Origin: Spirochaetales bacterium
GTDB taxonomy: Bacteria; Spirochaetota; Spirochaetia; DSM-2461
NCBI GenBank assembly: GCA_016936555.1
Contig: JAFGXR010000125.1
Location: 1-38,651 of the forward strand
DNA length: 38,651 bases
Direction: 5' to 3'
Made by a program: the position numbers and the translations under genes. Under the pieces are notes generated by a model. The model was not told the DNA's origin, made no database searches, and worked only from the letters and a program-made list of their open reading frames with translations. Below, in pieces: positions 16,870-24,522 of the stretch (its first letter is position 1; each line of letters starts with the position of its first letter).

Positions 16870-17676
16870 ATGTATAAATCTTCAGAATATCCATTCCTCT
16901 ATTATTTTTCCATTTTCGATCCTTTTACCGATCGACTGTCTGCCGGAATGACAGGAAGAAAGGGAGGGGTCAGCCGCCAGCCCTTCGGAAGTTTCAACCT
17001 GGCGCTCCATTGCGGTGACGATGACGATGCGGTGCTGGAAAACAGAAACAGGCTCTGCGAGGCTCTCAAAATTGATATTTCATCCTATACCTGTGCCGAG
17101 CAGATCCACAGCTCAGAAGCTAAAGCCGTCGGGACCAGAGATATGGGCTCGGGAGCCATATCCTACGGAACCTCGATCAGGGGGACCGATGCACTGATGA
17201 CAGACCGGAGGGGAATTCTTATGAATATACACATAGCGGACTGCGTTCCCCTGATTATCTATGACCCTGAAAACCATGCGGGAGCTCTCGTCCATGCTGG
17301 CTGGAAGGGAACCGCGTCCCGTGTTGCCCAAAAAACTGTTTTGCAGATGAAGGAAACTTACGGCAGCAGACCGGAAAGCATGATCGCGGCACTGGGACCG
17401 TCAATAGGCTCCTGCTGTTTTGAAATCGGTGATGATACTGCAGATAAACTGCAATCAGGATTTCCCTATGAAAAAAACATCATAATCAAAAAAGAAGGAA
17501 GCACCTACGCAGACCTGTGGATCGCCAACGGAGAACAGCTTCTCCGGGCAGGATTGAAGAAAGAAAATATAGAGTCAGCCCGAATCTGTACAAGCTGCCA
17601 TACCGAAGAATTTTATTCCTACAGAGCGGACAGGGGAAAAACCGGACGTTTTTCTGCTTATCTGTTACTGAAGTAA
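16870..17676 (+). CDS. pgeF: Laccase-domain purine nucleoside phosphorylase / PgeF (YfiH) family
   Basis: A 268-residue member of the DUF152/YfiH family, described both as a peptidoglycan editing factor and as a purine nucleoside phosphorylase/adenosine deaminase. The metal site is intact: His80 in AEQIHSSE, Cys125 in HIADCVPLI, and His142 in LVHAGWKG. The GGVS and FNLALHCGDD motifs lie near the N-terminus, and the C-terminal CTSCHTEEFYSYRAD is also conserved. The ATG has no Shine-Dalgarno. TATTTT ends six bases before it, so the mRNA may be leaderless. It is divergent from the DJ-1 gene and converges with the helicase operon. Confidence 0.93.
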   Translation: MYKSSEYPFLYYFSIFDPFTDRLSAGMTGRKGGVSRQPFGSFNLALHCGDDDDAVLENRNRLCEALKIDISSYTCAEQIHSSEAKAVGTRDMGSGAISYGTSIRGTDALMTDRRGILMNIHIADCVPLIIYDPENHAGALVHAGWKGTASRVAQKTVLQMKETYGSRPESMIAALGPSIGSCCFEIGDDTADKLQSGFPYEKNIIIKKEGSTYADLWIANGEQLLRAGLKKENIESARICTSCHTEEFYSYRADRGKTGRFSAYLLLK

Positions 17677-17677
17677 G

Positions 17678-17703
17678 AAAAAAAAGGCTGCCCGAAAGCA
17701 GCC
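17678..17703 (-). terminator. Rho-independent terminator of the helicase gene
   Basis: On the minus strand, the stem GGCTGC/GCAGCC around a 6-base loop (17686-17703) is followed by eight T (complement of A 17678-17685). It starts 6 bases beyond the stop of the DEAD-box gene. In the plus direction there is no T-tract, so it should not end pgeF transcripts well. Confidence 0.9.
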
Positions 17704-17708
17704 CTGAA

Positions 17709-19475
17709 TTATTTTCCGAATAATCGGGAGAAGAATCCCTTCTTTTCCGGTTTCTTGTCAATTTTCTTTTTCGTGTTCTTTCTCTGTCGTTCCTTGTCCG
17801 TTTTAACGGTCTTTTCGTCGACTTTGAAATCCTCGCCATACTTATCGCGGTAATAAGCGAGCCTATCATTGATATGATTTTTACCGGAAACCCGTTTCTT
17901 ATCCTCTCCGGATCTGTTCCGGGTATTTTTGCTGTATTTCGGTTTCTGATCTCCGGAAGATTTCTTGTAATTGCGGTTGCTGTTTTTCCTGTTCTGATTA
18001 CTTCTCTTACCGGATCTTTCCACTTTCTTCCCTTGAGATACGGGAGCGCTGGATTCCTCTTTGAAAAGATCCAGACCGCCCGAAGCTTCAAGGACCAGAT
18101 TCTGAACCTGTCGCTCACTCTTTTCGAGAGGCCGTTTGTTATAGGGATATTTTTTATTACCCTGCCTGTCTCTGTTCCCGTCTCTGTTCCCATCGCGGTT
18201 CCGGTCGCGTTCGCGGTTCCGGTCTCTGCTTCCGTTCCTGTTTCCGGACCGGTTCCGGTTATCATCGCGAGGTCCCCGGCCGTTTCTGTCAGCCCTGCTG
18301 TTGCTGTCACGGAGGTGAAAACGCATACCCTCGCTCTTGTCTTCCACAAATAATCCATCGTCGGCCCAGGCTACGGGGATTTTCAGATCGATATATTTTT
18401 CGACAGCCGGCAAGCCGTAGACATATTTTTCGCAGGCGAGGGAAATGGCTTTACCGCTCTTTCCCGCTCTTGCCGTCCGCCCTATTCTGTGAACGTAGTT
18501 CTCACAGTCCTGGGGTATATCGTAATTGACAACCATGGCCAGGTCGTCGATATGAAGACCTCTTGCGGCAACATCTGTAGCGACGAGAAATTTGACTTTC
18601 CCCTCTTTCGTATCTTCAACAATTTTCAGTCTTTTCTTCTGAGGAAGATCGCCCATGAGACACTCAGCCTTATATCCATTGTGTTCAAGCCGTTTGGCGA
18701 CCTCATAGGCCGTATGCTTTGTATTTGTAAAGACGATCGCCGTCTCGGGGCTCTCTTTTTTCAGAAGCCCCAGGAGCAGCTGCATTTTTTCATTGGTACC
18801 CACATGGTAGAGCTCCTGCGTTATAGCGTCTACAGTCACATGCTCCGGTTCGATAACGATCTCTCCGGGATTGTTCAGATGCTCCCAGGCGAGATTTCCG
18901 ACTTTGGAACTGAGCGTCGCACTGTAAAGCATGGTTCTCCGCTCTTCACGGGGGGGCATTCTTCTGAGTATATTTCTCAGGTCGGGCAGGAATCCCATAT
19001 CGAAGAGCCGGTCAGCCTCGTCGATAATACAGATCCCGAACTCCTTGTAGTCGATCTTTCCCGATTTTCCGAAGTCGATCAGACGTCCCGGCGTACCGAT
19101 GATGACATCACAGCCTTCGCTCAGTTTCTTCTCCTGGCTGTTGTAGCCCACACCGCCGTAAAAGGATCCGATGGAAAATCCCATCTCTTTTCCCAGCAGC
19201 TCCGCTTCCTGCTCGATCTGCACAGCCAGCTCTCTGGTCGGGGCTATAACAAGTGTTTTCTTACCTTTGAAATTCTCGTCTTCCGCCATCAGATGAAACG
19301 CACTGATCATGAATGCGCCGGTTTTACCCGTCCCGGTCTGGGACTGGGCATAGATATCCCTTCCCTCAAATAGAAACTTGAATGTTTCCGCCTGTACGGG
19401 AGTACACTCTTCAAAGCCGGCTCCCGCAATACCTTTCTGTAAATTCTCATTAAATTCAAATTCAGTAAATTTCAT
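17709..19475 (-). CDS. DEAD-box RNA helicase with Arg/Asn/Asp-rich tail
   Basis: A 588-residue ATP-dependent RNA helicase of the RhlE/DeaD type. Motifs in order: Q motif (TPVQAE, Gln28), AQSQTGTGKT (43-52), PTRELA, TPGR, DEAD (152-155), SAT (185-187), VATDVAARGLHI and HRIGRTAR (330-337). From about residue 390 to 442 the chain turns into repeats built from R, N, D and G (for example NRDGNRDGNRDR). A Lys/Arg-rich tail to the C-terminus follows, which probably binds RNA and is likely disordered. The ATG at 19475 is preferred because it opens the core fold at once; a GTG six codons upstream is possible. Its terminator follows at 17703. Confidence 0.95.
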   Translation of the reverse strand: MKFTEFEFNENLQKGIAGAGFEECTPVQAETFKFLFEGRDIYAQSQTGTGKTGAFMISAFHLMAEDENFKGKKTLVIAPTRELAVQIEQEAELLGKEMGFSIGSFYGGVGYNSQEKKLSEGCDVIIGTPGRLIDFGKSGKIDYKEFGICIIDEADRLFDMGFLPDLRNILRRMPPREERRTMLYSATLSSKVGNLAWEHLNNPGEIVIEPEHVTVDAITQELYHVGTNEKMQLLLGLLKKESPETAIVFTNTKHTAYEVAKRLEHNGYKAECLMGDLPQKKRLKIVEDTKEGKVKFLVATDVAARGLHIDDLAMVVNYDIPQDCENYVHRIGRTARAGKSGKAISLACEKYVYGLPAVEKYIDLKIPVAWADDGLFVEDKSEGMRFHLRDSNSRADRNGRGPRDDNRNRSGNRNGSRDRNRERDRNRDGNRDGNRDRQGNKKYPYNKRPLEKSERQVQNLVLEASGGLDLFKEESSAPVSQGKKVERSGKRSNQNRKNSNRNYKKSSGDQKPKYSKNTRNRSGEDKKRVSGKNHINDRLAYYRDKYGEDFKVDEKTVKTDKERQRKNTKKKIDKKPEKKGFFSRLFGK

Positions 19476-19550
19476 ATTTTCTCTTTTATACACATCCGGA
19501 TTCGGGGAGACTGAACCGGGTTTTCTCGATAGTGAAGAGGAGATTCACTG

Positions 19551-21494
19551 TCAACGCCATGAATCATTTCGAACCTGTTTGACGACCTCTTCGAATCGGT
19601 AATTATGCAGAATTTCCTCAACTCTGCCGGCGAGACTCTTTCCGTCGAGTCCGCACATTCTGATGAGCTCCTCCCGGGTCGCCTGACCGAGGAATTCATC
19701 GGGGGCTCCCAGATACCGGAAATGAAAATTCCTATCATGTTCCAGCATGGCGGCGGCAATTTTCTCTCCCAGGCCGCCTGTTTTTACACCGTCTTCTACA
19801 AATACTGTCAGGTTATAATTACTAACTAAATCCAGAAGATAATCAATATCCAACGGCGCAATAAATCTCATATTGTAGACATCGCAGGAGATACCCTTCT
19901 TTTCCAGAAGCCCGGCACAGGTCTCCGCTTCCGTCAGCAGAGAGCCGAGACTGATCAGCAGTGTTTTGTTCTCCCGGCCTTCTCCCTTAGACAGGAAAAC
20001 ACCTCTACCGCTTTCAAAGGGCGCCGAAAGGGCTGCGCATTCAGGATAGCAGCTCTCCTTGGCATAGCGGATCATGAAGGGTCCCCGGCTCTTCAGAGCC
20101 AGTTCAACAGCCATCTCCATCTCCGACTGGTTGACCGGAGCGACAAAGGTCATCCCCGGAACATTTTTAAAGAGGGAAATATCGTAGATTCCCTGATGGG
20201 TTTCACCATCACCGGGGACCAGTCCCGCCCGGTCCATGACGATAGTTACGGGAAGATGCGGTATGGCCACATCGTGAATCACCTGATCGACCGCCCTCTG
20301 CATAAATGTGGAATAGATAGAAATAAAGGGCTTTCTTCCCGCAACAGCCAGCCCGGCGGCATAGGTAATTCCATGGGGTTCCGTTATTCCCACATCAAAG
20401 AATCTGTCCGGATATGTCTCGGAGAACTCCTTGAGTCCCGTTCCCGAAGTCATAGCCGCCGTTAAGGCTACAACATTTTTATCTCTTTCTGCTGCTTTGA
20501 CTATAGTCTGTCCGTACGCCTCGGTCAGTTTCTGCGCTGAAGGACTGTCGTCTTTCTCCGATTCATCAGCTTTTTCGGGAGCTTTAGGAGAGACGCCGTG
20601 ATATCCAGCGGGATTCTCCTCCGCATCGGTCAAACCCTTCCCTTTTGTAGTCGCCACATGAATGACCAGCGGCTGATTAACCTCTTTGGCCACTTCGAAA
20701 ACCTTTTCCATTCTTTCGATATTATGACCATCGATGGGACCGATATATTTGAATCCCAGGTCAGTAAAAAGATTTTCCTTGAAAAATATGCTTTTAGCGC
20801 CCCGTTTCAACCGGTATACGAACCTCAAAGTCGCTTTGCCGAAAAAAGGGATGGTGCTTATGGCTCTGTCGATAAAGCGGCGCATATTGATATAGGAACC
20901 GGTCGATGTCATCCGGCTCATATAAGATGAAATGGCGCCGACATTATTCCCGATGGACATATTGTTGTCATTGAGAATAATAATGAGATTCTTCCCCAGA
21001 TGCCCCGCGTAGTTGAGTGCTTCGAGAGCCTGGCCTCCCGTAAGAGATCCGTCTCCGATCACAGCGATGGCCCGGCCTCTGAAACCGGCCAGCTGCTCGC
21101 CGACGAGTACACCCAGCGCCGCCGAAACGGAAGTGGATGCATGTCCCGTGTTCATAATATCGTGGGGACTCTCCTCCCGCTTGGGAAAACCGCTCATGCC
21201 GTTCAACTGCCTCAGGGTCCTGAATTCCTCAAACCGTCCGGTCAGGAGTTTGTGGGTATAGCACTGATGCCCGACATCCCAGATGATTTTATCGACGGGC
21301 GAATTAAACGACCTGTGCAGGGCTATGGTCAGTTCAACCGCACCCAGGTTGGACGCCATATGGCCGCCGTTACGGTGAACCGTTTCTATTATATATTCCC
21401 GGATTTCTCCTGAGAGAATCTTCAGCTCTTCGGAGGACAGGCTCTTTAAAGCCGCCGGATTATTCATTCCGGGAAGAATGGAAAATTCAGACAT
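19551..21494 (-). CDS. dxs: 1-deoxy-D-xylulose-5-phosphate synthase
   Basis: Dxs makes DXP from pyruvate and glyceraldehyde 3-phosphate using thiamine diphosphate, the first step of the MEP isoprenoid pathway. In the 647 residues can be seen DVGHQCYTHKLLTGR, the cofactor motif GDGSLTGG (147-154) with LNDNNMSIG, GPIDGHN, DVGITEPHGITYAAG with the catalytic Glu, and DRAGLVPGDGETHQG. The pyrimidine-domain and C-terminal transketolase domains are complete. AGAGG stands 5 bases before the ATG. It lies 75 bases upstream of the helicase and downstream of a terminator, so it probably has its own promoter within 21495-21553, where a TTATAT-like -10 can be seen but no convincing -35. Confidence 0.97.
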   Translation of the reverse strand: MSEFSILPGMNNPAALKSLSSEELKILSGEIREYIIETVHRNGGHMASNLGAVELTIALHRSFNSPVDKIIWDVGHQCYTHKLLTGRFEEFRTLRQLNGMSGFPKREESPHDIMNTGHASTSVSAALGVLVGEQLAGFRGRAIAVIGDGSLTGGQALEALNYAGHLGKNLIIILNDNNMSIGNNVGAISSYMSRMTSTGSYINMRRFIDRAISTIPFFGKATLRFVYRLKRGAKSIFFKENLFTDLGFKYIGPIDGHNIERMEKVFEVAKEVNQPLVIHVATTKGKGLTDAEENPAGYHGVSPKAPEKADESEKDDSPSAQKLTEAYGQTIVKAAERDKNVVALTAAMTSGTGLKEFSETYPDRFFDVGITEPHGITYAAGLAVAGRKPFISIYSTFMQRAVDQVIHDVAIPHLPVTIVMDRAGLVPGDGETHQGIYDISLFKNVPGMTFVAPVNQSEMEMAVELALKSRGPFMIRYAKESCYPECAALSAPFESGRGVFLSKGEGRENKTLLISLGSLLTEAETCAGLLEKKGISCDVYNMRFIAPLDIDYLLDLVSNYNLTVFVEDGVKTGGLGEKIAAAMLEHDRNFHFRYLGAPDEFLGQATREELIRMCGLDGKSLAGRVEEILHNYRFEEVVKQVRNDSWR

Positions 21495-21553
21495 TAAAAC
21501 CTCTACAAGTGCAATATAACATAAAAAAGCCCGGAACCATAAGGCGAAGCCGG

Positions 21554-21586
21554 AAAAAAAATACCCCGGAACGATACCGGGGTATT
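21554..21586 (-). terminator. Rho-independent terminator upstream of dxs
   Basis: A perfect 10-base stem AATACCCCGG/CCGGGGTATT (21560-21569 with 21577-21586) and a 7-base loop are followed on the minus strand by an eight-T tract (A run 21554-21561). It ends transcripts coming from the small ribosomal-protein-like gene and rpoZ-miaA. Confidence 0.92.
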
Positions 21587-21592
21587 ACTACC

Positions 21593-21653
21593 GGAAACCT
21601 GCCATCAGAAAGCCTATGCATCGGACCTTTCTCAAAAGTAATAAGCGGTTTCC
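21593..21653 (-). other. Candidate structured RNA in the 3' region of the small basic protein gene
   Basis: Nested inverted repeats lie between the small gene and the terminator. The outer arms are GGAAACC (21593-21599) with GGTTTCC (21647-21653). The inner arms are AGAAAG (21607-21612) with CTTTCT (21627-21632), enclosing a palindromic ATGCAT. With the terminator stem just beyond, this could be a 3'-derived small RNA or a stability element. No known RNA family was recognised. Confidence 0.35.
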
Positions 21654-21702
21654 AGCACTACAATCCCCGACATTCCGCGGAGATTTAACAAAGAATAACC
21701 AA

Positions 21703-21721
21703 GCCGCAGAAACTATGCGGC
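21703..21721 (-). terminator. Possible weak terminator after the small basic protein gene
   Basis: On the minus strand GCCGCA and TGCGGC pair around a 7-base loop, starting 10 bases past the stop codon. The following sequence TTGGTTATTCTTTG is T-rich but interrupted, so termination may be partial, letting some transcripts run on to the strong terminator at 21586. Confidence 0.45.
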
Positions 21722-21731
21722 CTGAAAGAAC

Positions 21732-21821
21732 CTATTTATGTTTATGTCTGTTCTTTCTAAGCTTTTTCTTACGTTTGTGCGTAGCTATTTTTTTTCTTTT
21801 TCTTTTTCTACCGCAAGGCAC
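21732..21821 (-). CDS. 29-residue very basic protein, AURKAIP1/COX24-like ribosomal small protein
   Basis: A tiny gene not evident from a length-based search. GTG at 21821 is preceded by a perfect AAAGGAG seven bases away and followed by 29 codons that encode an almost purely Lys/Arg/His protein (begins MPCGRKRKRKK, contains IATHKRKKKLRKNRHK). This resembles the short AURKAIP1/COX24 domain proteins, which include the mycobacterial 30S protein bS22. I recall near-identical short proteins in Bacteroidetes, but could not check this. It has its own consensus promoter 80 bases upstream and a terminator downstream. A ribosome-associated role is likely but not proven. Confidence 0.78.
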   Translation of the reverse strand: MPCGRKRKRKKIATHKRKKKLRKNRHKHK

Positions 21822-21900
21822 GTGCTTACTCCTTTACATATTGGGACCCCGAAAGGGTTAATACAGTTAACTGAAAGTCCTCATTGGGAGAACTTTATAG

Positions 21901-21929
21901 ATTATGCAGAGACTCCCCATATAAGTCAA
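21901..21929 (-). promoter_or_regulatory. Promoter of the small basic protein gene
   Basis: Minus-strand TTGACT (21924-21929), a 17-base spacer and CATAAT (21901-21906) match the sigma-70 consensus at 5/6 positions each. The predicted start leaves a leader of about 70 bases before the GTG at 21821. That leader contains a short ACCC/GGGT stem just upstream of the ribosome site. Confidence 0.7.
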
Positions 21930-21933
21930 GGGT

Positions 21934-22830
21934 TTAGGGGAAAACCTCTCTCATTATTCCCTCTCTGTTCAGCGGGGAAAACCATTTCACCCCCGGCAGA
22001 GATTTAAAAAAGGTGATCTGCCGCTTGGCATATCTCCGGGAATCCTGTTTTATCTTGTCTTTCAGATCCTCCAGAGTCATACATCCCCGGTTCATCATAT
22101 CGAAGAACTCGCTGTAGCCTATTCCTTTCATGGACGGCATATCTGAATCGATTCCTCCGGCGATCAGTCCCTTGACTTCCTCGACAAGACCCTGCTGAAA
22201 CATGATATCCACACGGCGGTCAATCCTCTCATAAAGTTCGGCGCGGTCTCTTTCCAGTCCGATGATTTTCACATCATAGGGAATCCTGCTCCTATGGGAG
22301 ATTTCAAAATGAGAGAGTGGTGTGCCTGTCCCCCTGTAAACCTCCACAGCCCGGACTATGCGGGCACTGTCGTTTCGGTTCAGCCTCCGCGCTGTCGGAG
22401 GATCGCACCGGAGAAGCTCTTCATATATTGAATTGAGCCCGTTTTCTTTTAAAGAACGGCTCAGGGCTTCCCTTATGGAAGGATCTATGGGCGGTATGGG
22501 GGGAAGTCCGTAAAGAAAATTGCGGAAATAAAAAGCCGTACCTCCCGATAAAACCGGCATACGCCCCCGGGAGGTGATTTCCGGGATAAGCCTGTCGGCC
22601 TCCCGCACGAAATCGCCGGTGGTAAACTGTTCGTGAGGGTCTCTCACATCGATTAAATGATGGGGAAGTTTTTCAAGATAAGCCCGGTCGGGCTTGGCGC
22701 TTCCGATGTCCAGCCCCCTGTAGACCTGCATGGAATCAGCGCTGATAACCTCACCCCTGCCTTCAAAAAGCTCAAGCAGGAGATCGGTTTTGCCGACGGC
22801 TGTAGGTCCGAACAGGAGAACGGGAACGGC
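21934..22830 (-). CDS. miaA: tRNA dimethylallyltransferase MiaA, start codon unresolved
   Basis: MiaA adds the isopentenyl group to A37 of tRNAs that read UNN codons. The P-loop GPTAVGKT is encoded at 22786-22809, followed by VISADSMQVYRGLDIGSAKP, HHLIDVRDPHEQFTTGDF, the GGTAFYFRNFLYGLP motif and a C-terminal RYAKRQITFFKSLPGVKWF. The homologous region begins at about AVPVLLFGP (22830). In this frame, however, there is no ATG, GTG or TTG between an in-frame TAA at 22852-22854 and the internal ATG at 22731, which is after the P-loop. A CTG at 22815 is the only near-cognate codon before the P-loop. Either a rare start, a frameshift from rpoZ, or a sequence error applies. The rpoZ stop is at 22832. 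Confidence 0.88.
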   Translation of the reverse strand, partial: AVPVLLFGPTAVGKTDLLLELFEGRGEVISADSMQVYRGLDIGSAKPDRAYLEKLPHHLIDVRDPHEQFTTGDFVREADRLIPEITSRGRMPVLSGGTAFYFRNFLYGLPPIPPIDPSIREALSRSLKENGLNSIYEELLRCDPPTARRLNRNDSARIVRAVEVYRGTGTPLSHFEISHRSRIPYDVKIIGLERDRAELYERIDRRVDIMFQQGLVEEVKGLIAGGIDSDMPSMKGIGYSEFFDMMNRGCMTLEDLKDKIKQDSRRYAKRQITFFKSLPGVKWFSPLNREGIMREVFP

Positions 22831-22831
22831 T

Positions 22832-23038
22832 TCAGCGCTTGAATTCGTATTTTACCTCTTCGGTAACGATTTCGCGGATGGCTTTGGAAATGGTCTTGCC
22901 TTCAGTTTCCTCATTCTCGTTTCCGCCTGTAATAGCGATCTGTTCGGCGCGGTGGATAGCCGCATTGGTAAGCTCGTACATGTTTTTATCTGTATTGACC
23001 AGTCTGTCCATAGGGATGACTCTGCTTTCTTCTGCCAT
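22832..23038 (-). CDS. rpoZ: RNA polymerase subunit omega
   Basis: A 68-residue omega subunit, which aids assembly of the beta' subunit. The core NMYELTNAAIHRAEQIA matches the family's conserved RFELVLVAARRARQLA block, and GKTISKAIREIVTEEVKYE matches the second conserved helix. GAGG lies six bases before the ATG and a consensus promoter overlaps the end of cmk just upstream. The gene ends where miaA homology begins. In many bacteria rpoZ sits beside guanylate kinase and YicC; here the kinase between yicC and rpoZ is a cytidylate-type enzyme. Confidence 0.9.
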   Translation of the reverse strand: MAEESRVIPMDRLVNTDKNMYELTNAAIHRAEQIAITGGNENEETEGKTISKAIREIVTEEVKYEFKR

Positions 23039-23070
23039 TTAATTCCTCGTAAAAATGAATGCTGTTGGAC

Positions 23071-23100
23071 ATTATACCCAATATGAACGCTTAAAATCAA
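23071..23100 (-). promoter_or_regulatory. rpoZ promoter
   Basis: On the minus strand TTGATT (23095-23100), an 18-base spacer and a perfect TATAAT (23071-23076) precede rpoZ by 32 bases. The -35 box overlaps the stop codon of cmk, so rpoZ-miaA can be expressed separately from murC-yicC-cmk. Confidence 0.75.
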
Positions 23101-23666
23101 CCGATCCTCGTTTCAGAGCGGCCTTTTTCCTTCATAACATTGATAACGGCCGCTGAAATAATCTCCGTGATTTCCTCAGGCGTCATGCGGTCCGTATTGA
23201 TAATCAGATCCGCGAAGCCGTAATCGCTGTTGTTTATGTCGTAGAGTTTGAGATAACGGTCATGATCTCTCTGATCGCGCTCCGCCGTCTCTTCCATCCT
23301 GTCCTGGAAGGATCCTCCTTCGCGCTGATGGATTCTGGATGCCCGGACTTCCGGAGAGGCGGTGAGAAAAACTTTCAGGTCCGCTTCCTTCAGCATCCAG
23401 ATAGCCAGACGGGACCCCAGAATGGAATCATCCTCCATGGCCAGCTTGACCTGCTTTTCATCGACATAGCGGTCCCAGCTGGCATCCTTTTCCGCCATTT
23501 TGCAGAACTCGTGAAACTCGATTCCCTTCTCCTCGGCGATGTTCCGGAAGGTGTAATTGACCATCTTGAATTTGAAACGGTCCGAAAGCATGCGGGTAAC
23601 CGTGGTATTGCCGCATCCGCTTCTCGATGAAATGGCGATTCTGACTTTGTTCGATTTATTCGACAT
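23097..23666 (-). CDS. Cytidylate kinase-like protein, archaeal/spirochaetal type
   Basis: A 189-residue P-loop kinase of the small (d)CMP kinase type. From the ATG at 23666, the nucleotide loop reads SSRSGCGNTT (13-22), where the usual Lys is Asn20. Further on are NYTFRNIAEEKG, LGSRLAIWML, VFLTASPEVRASRI and the lid-like REGGSFQDRMEETAERDQRD. The HDRYLKLYDINNSDY and DLIINTDRMTPEEI segments are typical of CMP kinases. I recall that archaeal-type enzymes also lack the P-loop Lys, which would favour a functional enzyme. It overlaps the end of yicC by 11 bases. In most bacteria a guanylate kinase (gmk) occupies this position next to yicC and rpoZ. Confidence 0.78.
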   Translation of the reverse strand: MSNKSNKVRIAISSRSGCGNTTVTRMLSDRFKFKMVNYTFRNIAEEKGIEFHEFCKMAEKDASWDRYVDEKQVKLAMEDDSILGSRLAIWMLKEADLKVFLTASPEVRASRIHQREGGSFQDRMEETAERDQRDHDRYLKLYDINNSDYGFADLIINTDRMTPEEITEIISAAVINVMKEKGRSETRIG

Positions 23667-24522
23667 TGCGCAGCTGCTCCCTGATCTTCTCCAGCGCATC
23701 TTTCATGAGAACAACAGACTGGTGCACCTCAACGACCGGAGATTTTGATCCTATCGTATTGATTTCCCTGTTCAGCTCCTGACAGAGAAAATCCAGCTTC
23801 TTTCCGGCTCCCTCTTCCTCTCTCATGATTTCGGCAAACCGGTCGAGATGACTCCGCATGCGGATGATCTCCTCGTTTATATCATATTTTACGAGATACA
23901 TAGCTGTTTCCGCAAGTAAACGGGTCTCTTCCAGCTCATCACCGGTTATCTCCCTGAATTTTCCGCTGAGGGTTTCGCGGATCTGCCGATCCACTTCGGG
24001 AGCTCTGGATTCGACAAAAGCAAGGTTCTCTTTCAGAACGCCTATCTGATCCGCGATATCTTTCTCCGTATTGTCTCCTTCCCTGAGGCGGTTCGCTTCA
24101 AAATCGATGAAAGCTTTCTCCATCATTGGCTCCAGTTTTTCCCAGATCGTGGAGAGATCTCTTTTCCTATCTGTTTTGATAATGCCGTCCATTCCCAGAA
24201 GATGGGAAAGCCCCGGCTTTTCATTTATGCCCGCAATGGCTGCCATCTGATTGAGAACGGACGCGTACTCTCTGACGACATTTTCATCGAGAATAACCTT
24301 CATATCCTCTTCCAGCTCGCGGTAGCGGATATGCACTTCCACGCGCCCTCTGCCGATCCGGGCCGAAAGCCATTCCCTGATCGTCGGCTCCAGCGGGTTG
24401 AGAATGGAGGGGATATTGGTAATGATATCGAGGTACCTGTTGTTATAGGATTTCAGATCAAGAGAGATATGGCTTTTCTCATCCTGGATTTCGCTGAATC
24501 CGAATCCCGTCATGCTTTTCAT
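23656..24522 (-). CDS. YicC/YloC family endoribonuclease
   Basis: A 288-residue member of the YicC family, whose E. coli and B. subtilis members are now described as metal-dependent endoribonucleases. It begins MKSMTGFGFSE, the invariant N-terminus, and ends with the DUF1732 block (LDFLCQELNREINTIGSKS) and VVLMKDALEKIREQLRNVE. Length is standard. AAGGAG lies 8 bases before the ATG, within the last codons of murC, and the ATGA overlap shows coupling. Its position next to a nucleoside monophosphate kinase and rpoZ matches the common yicC-gmk-rpoZ order. Confidence 0.93.
   Translation of the reverse strand: MKSMTGFGFSEIQDEKSHISLDLKSYNNRYLDIITNIPSILNPLEPTIREWLSARIGRGRVEVHIRYRELEEDMKVILDENVVREYASVLNQMAAIAGINEKPGLSHLLGMDGIIKTDRKRDLSTIWEKLEPMMEKAFIDFEANRLREGDNTEKDIADQIGVLKENLAFVESRAPEVDRQIRETLSGKFREITGDELEETRLLAETAMYLVKYDINEEIIRMRSHLDRFAEIMREEEGAGKKLDFLCQELNREINTIGSKSPVVEVHQSVVLMKDALEKIREQLRNVE

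Noticed and set aside
22801-22860. Programmed frameshift that fuses rpoZ to miaA as the firm explanation
   Set aside because: The rpoZ end has no recognisable slippery site or stimulatory structure; kept only as one of several options for the missing start.
23097-23666. Guanylate kinase (gmk), as expected from the yicC-rpoZ neighbourhood
   Set aside because: The P-loop, the lid segment and the C-terminal motifs match small CMP kinases and lack the GMP-binding motifs of Gmk.
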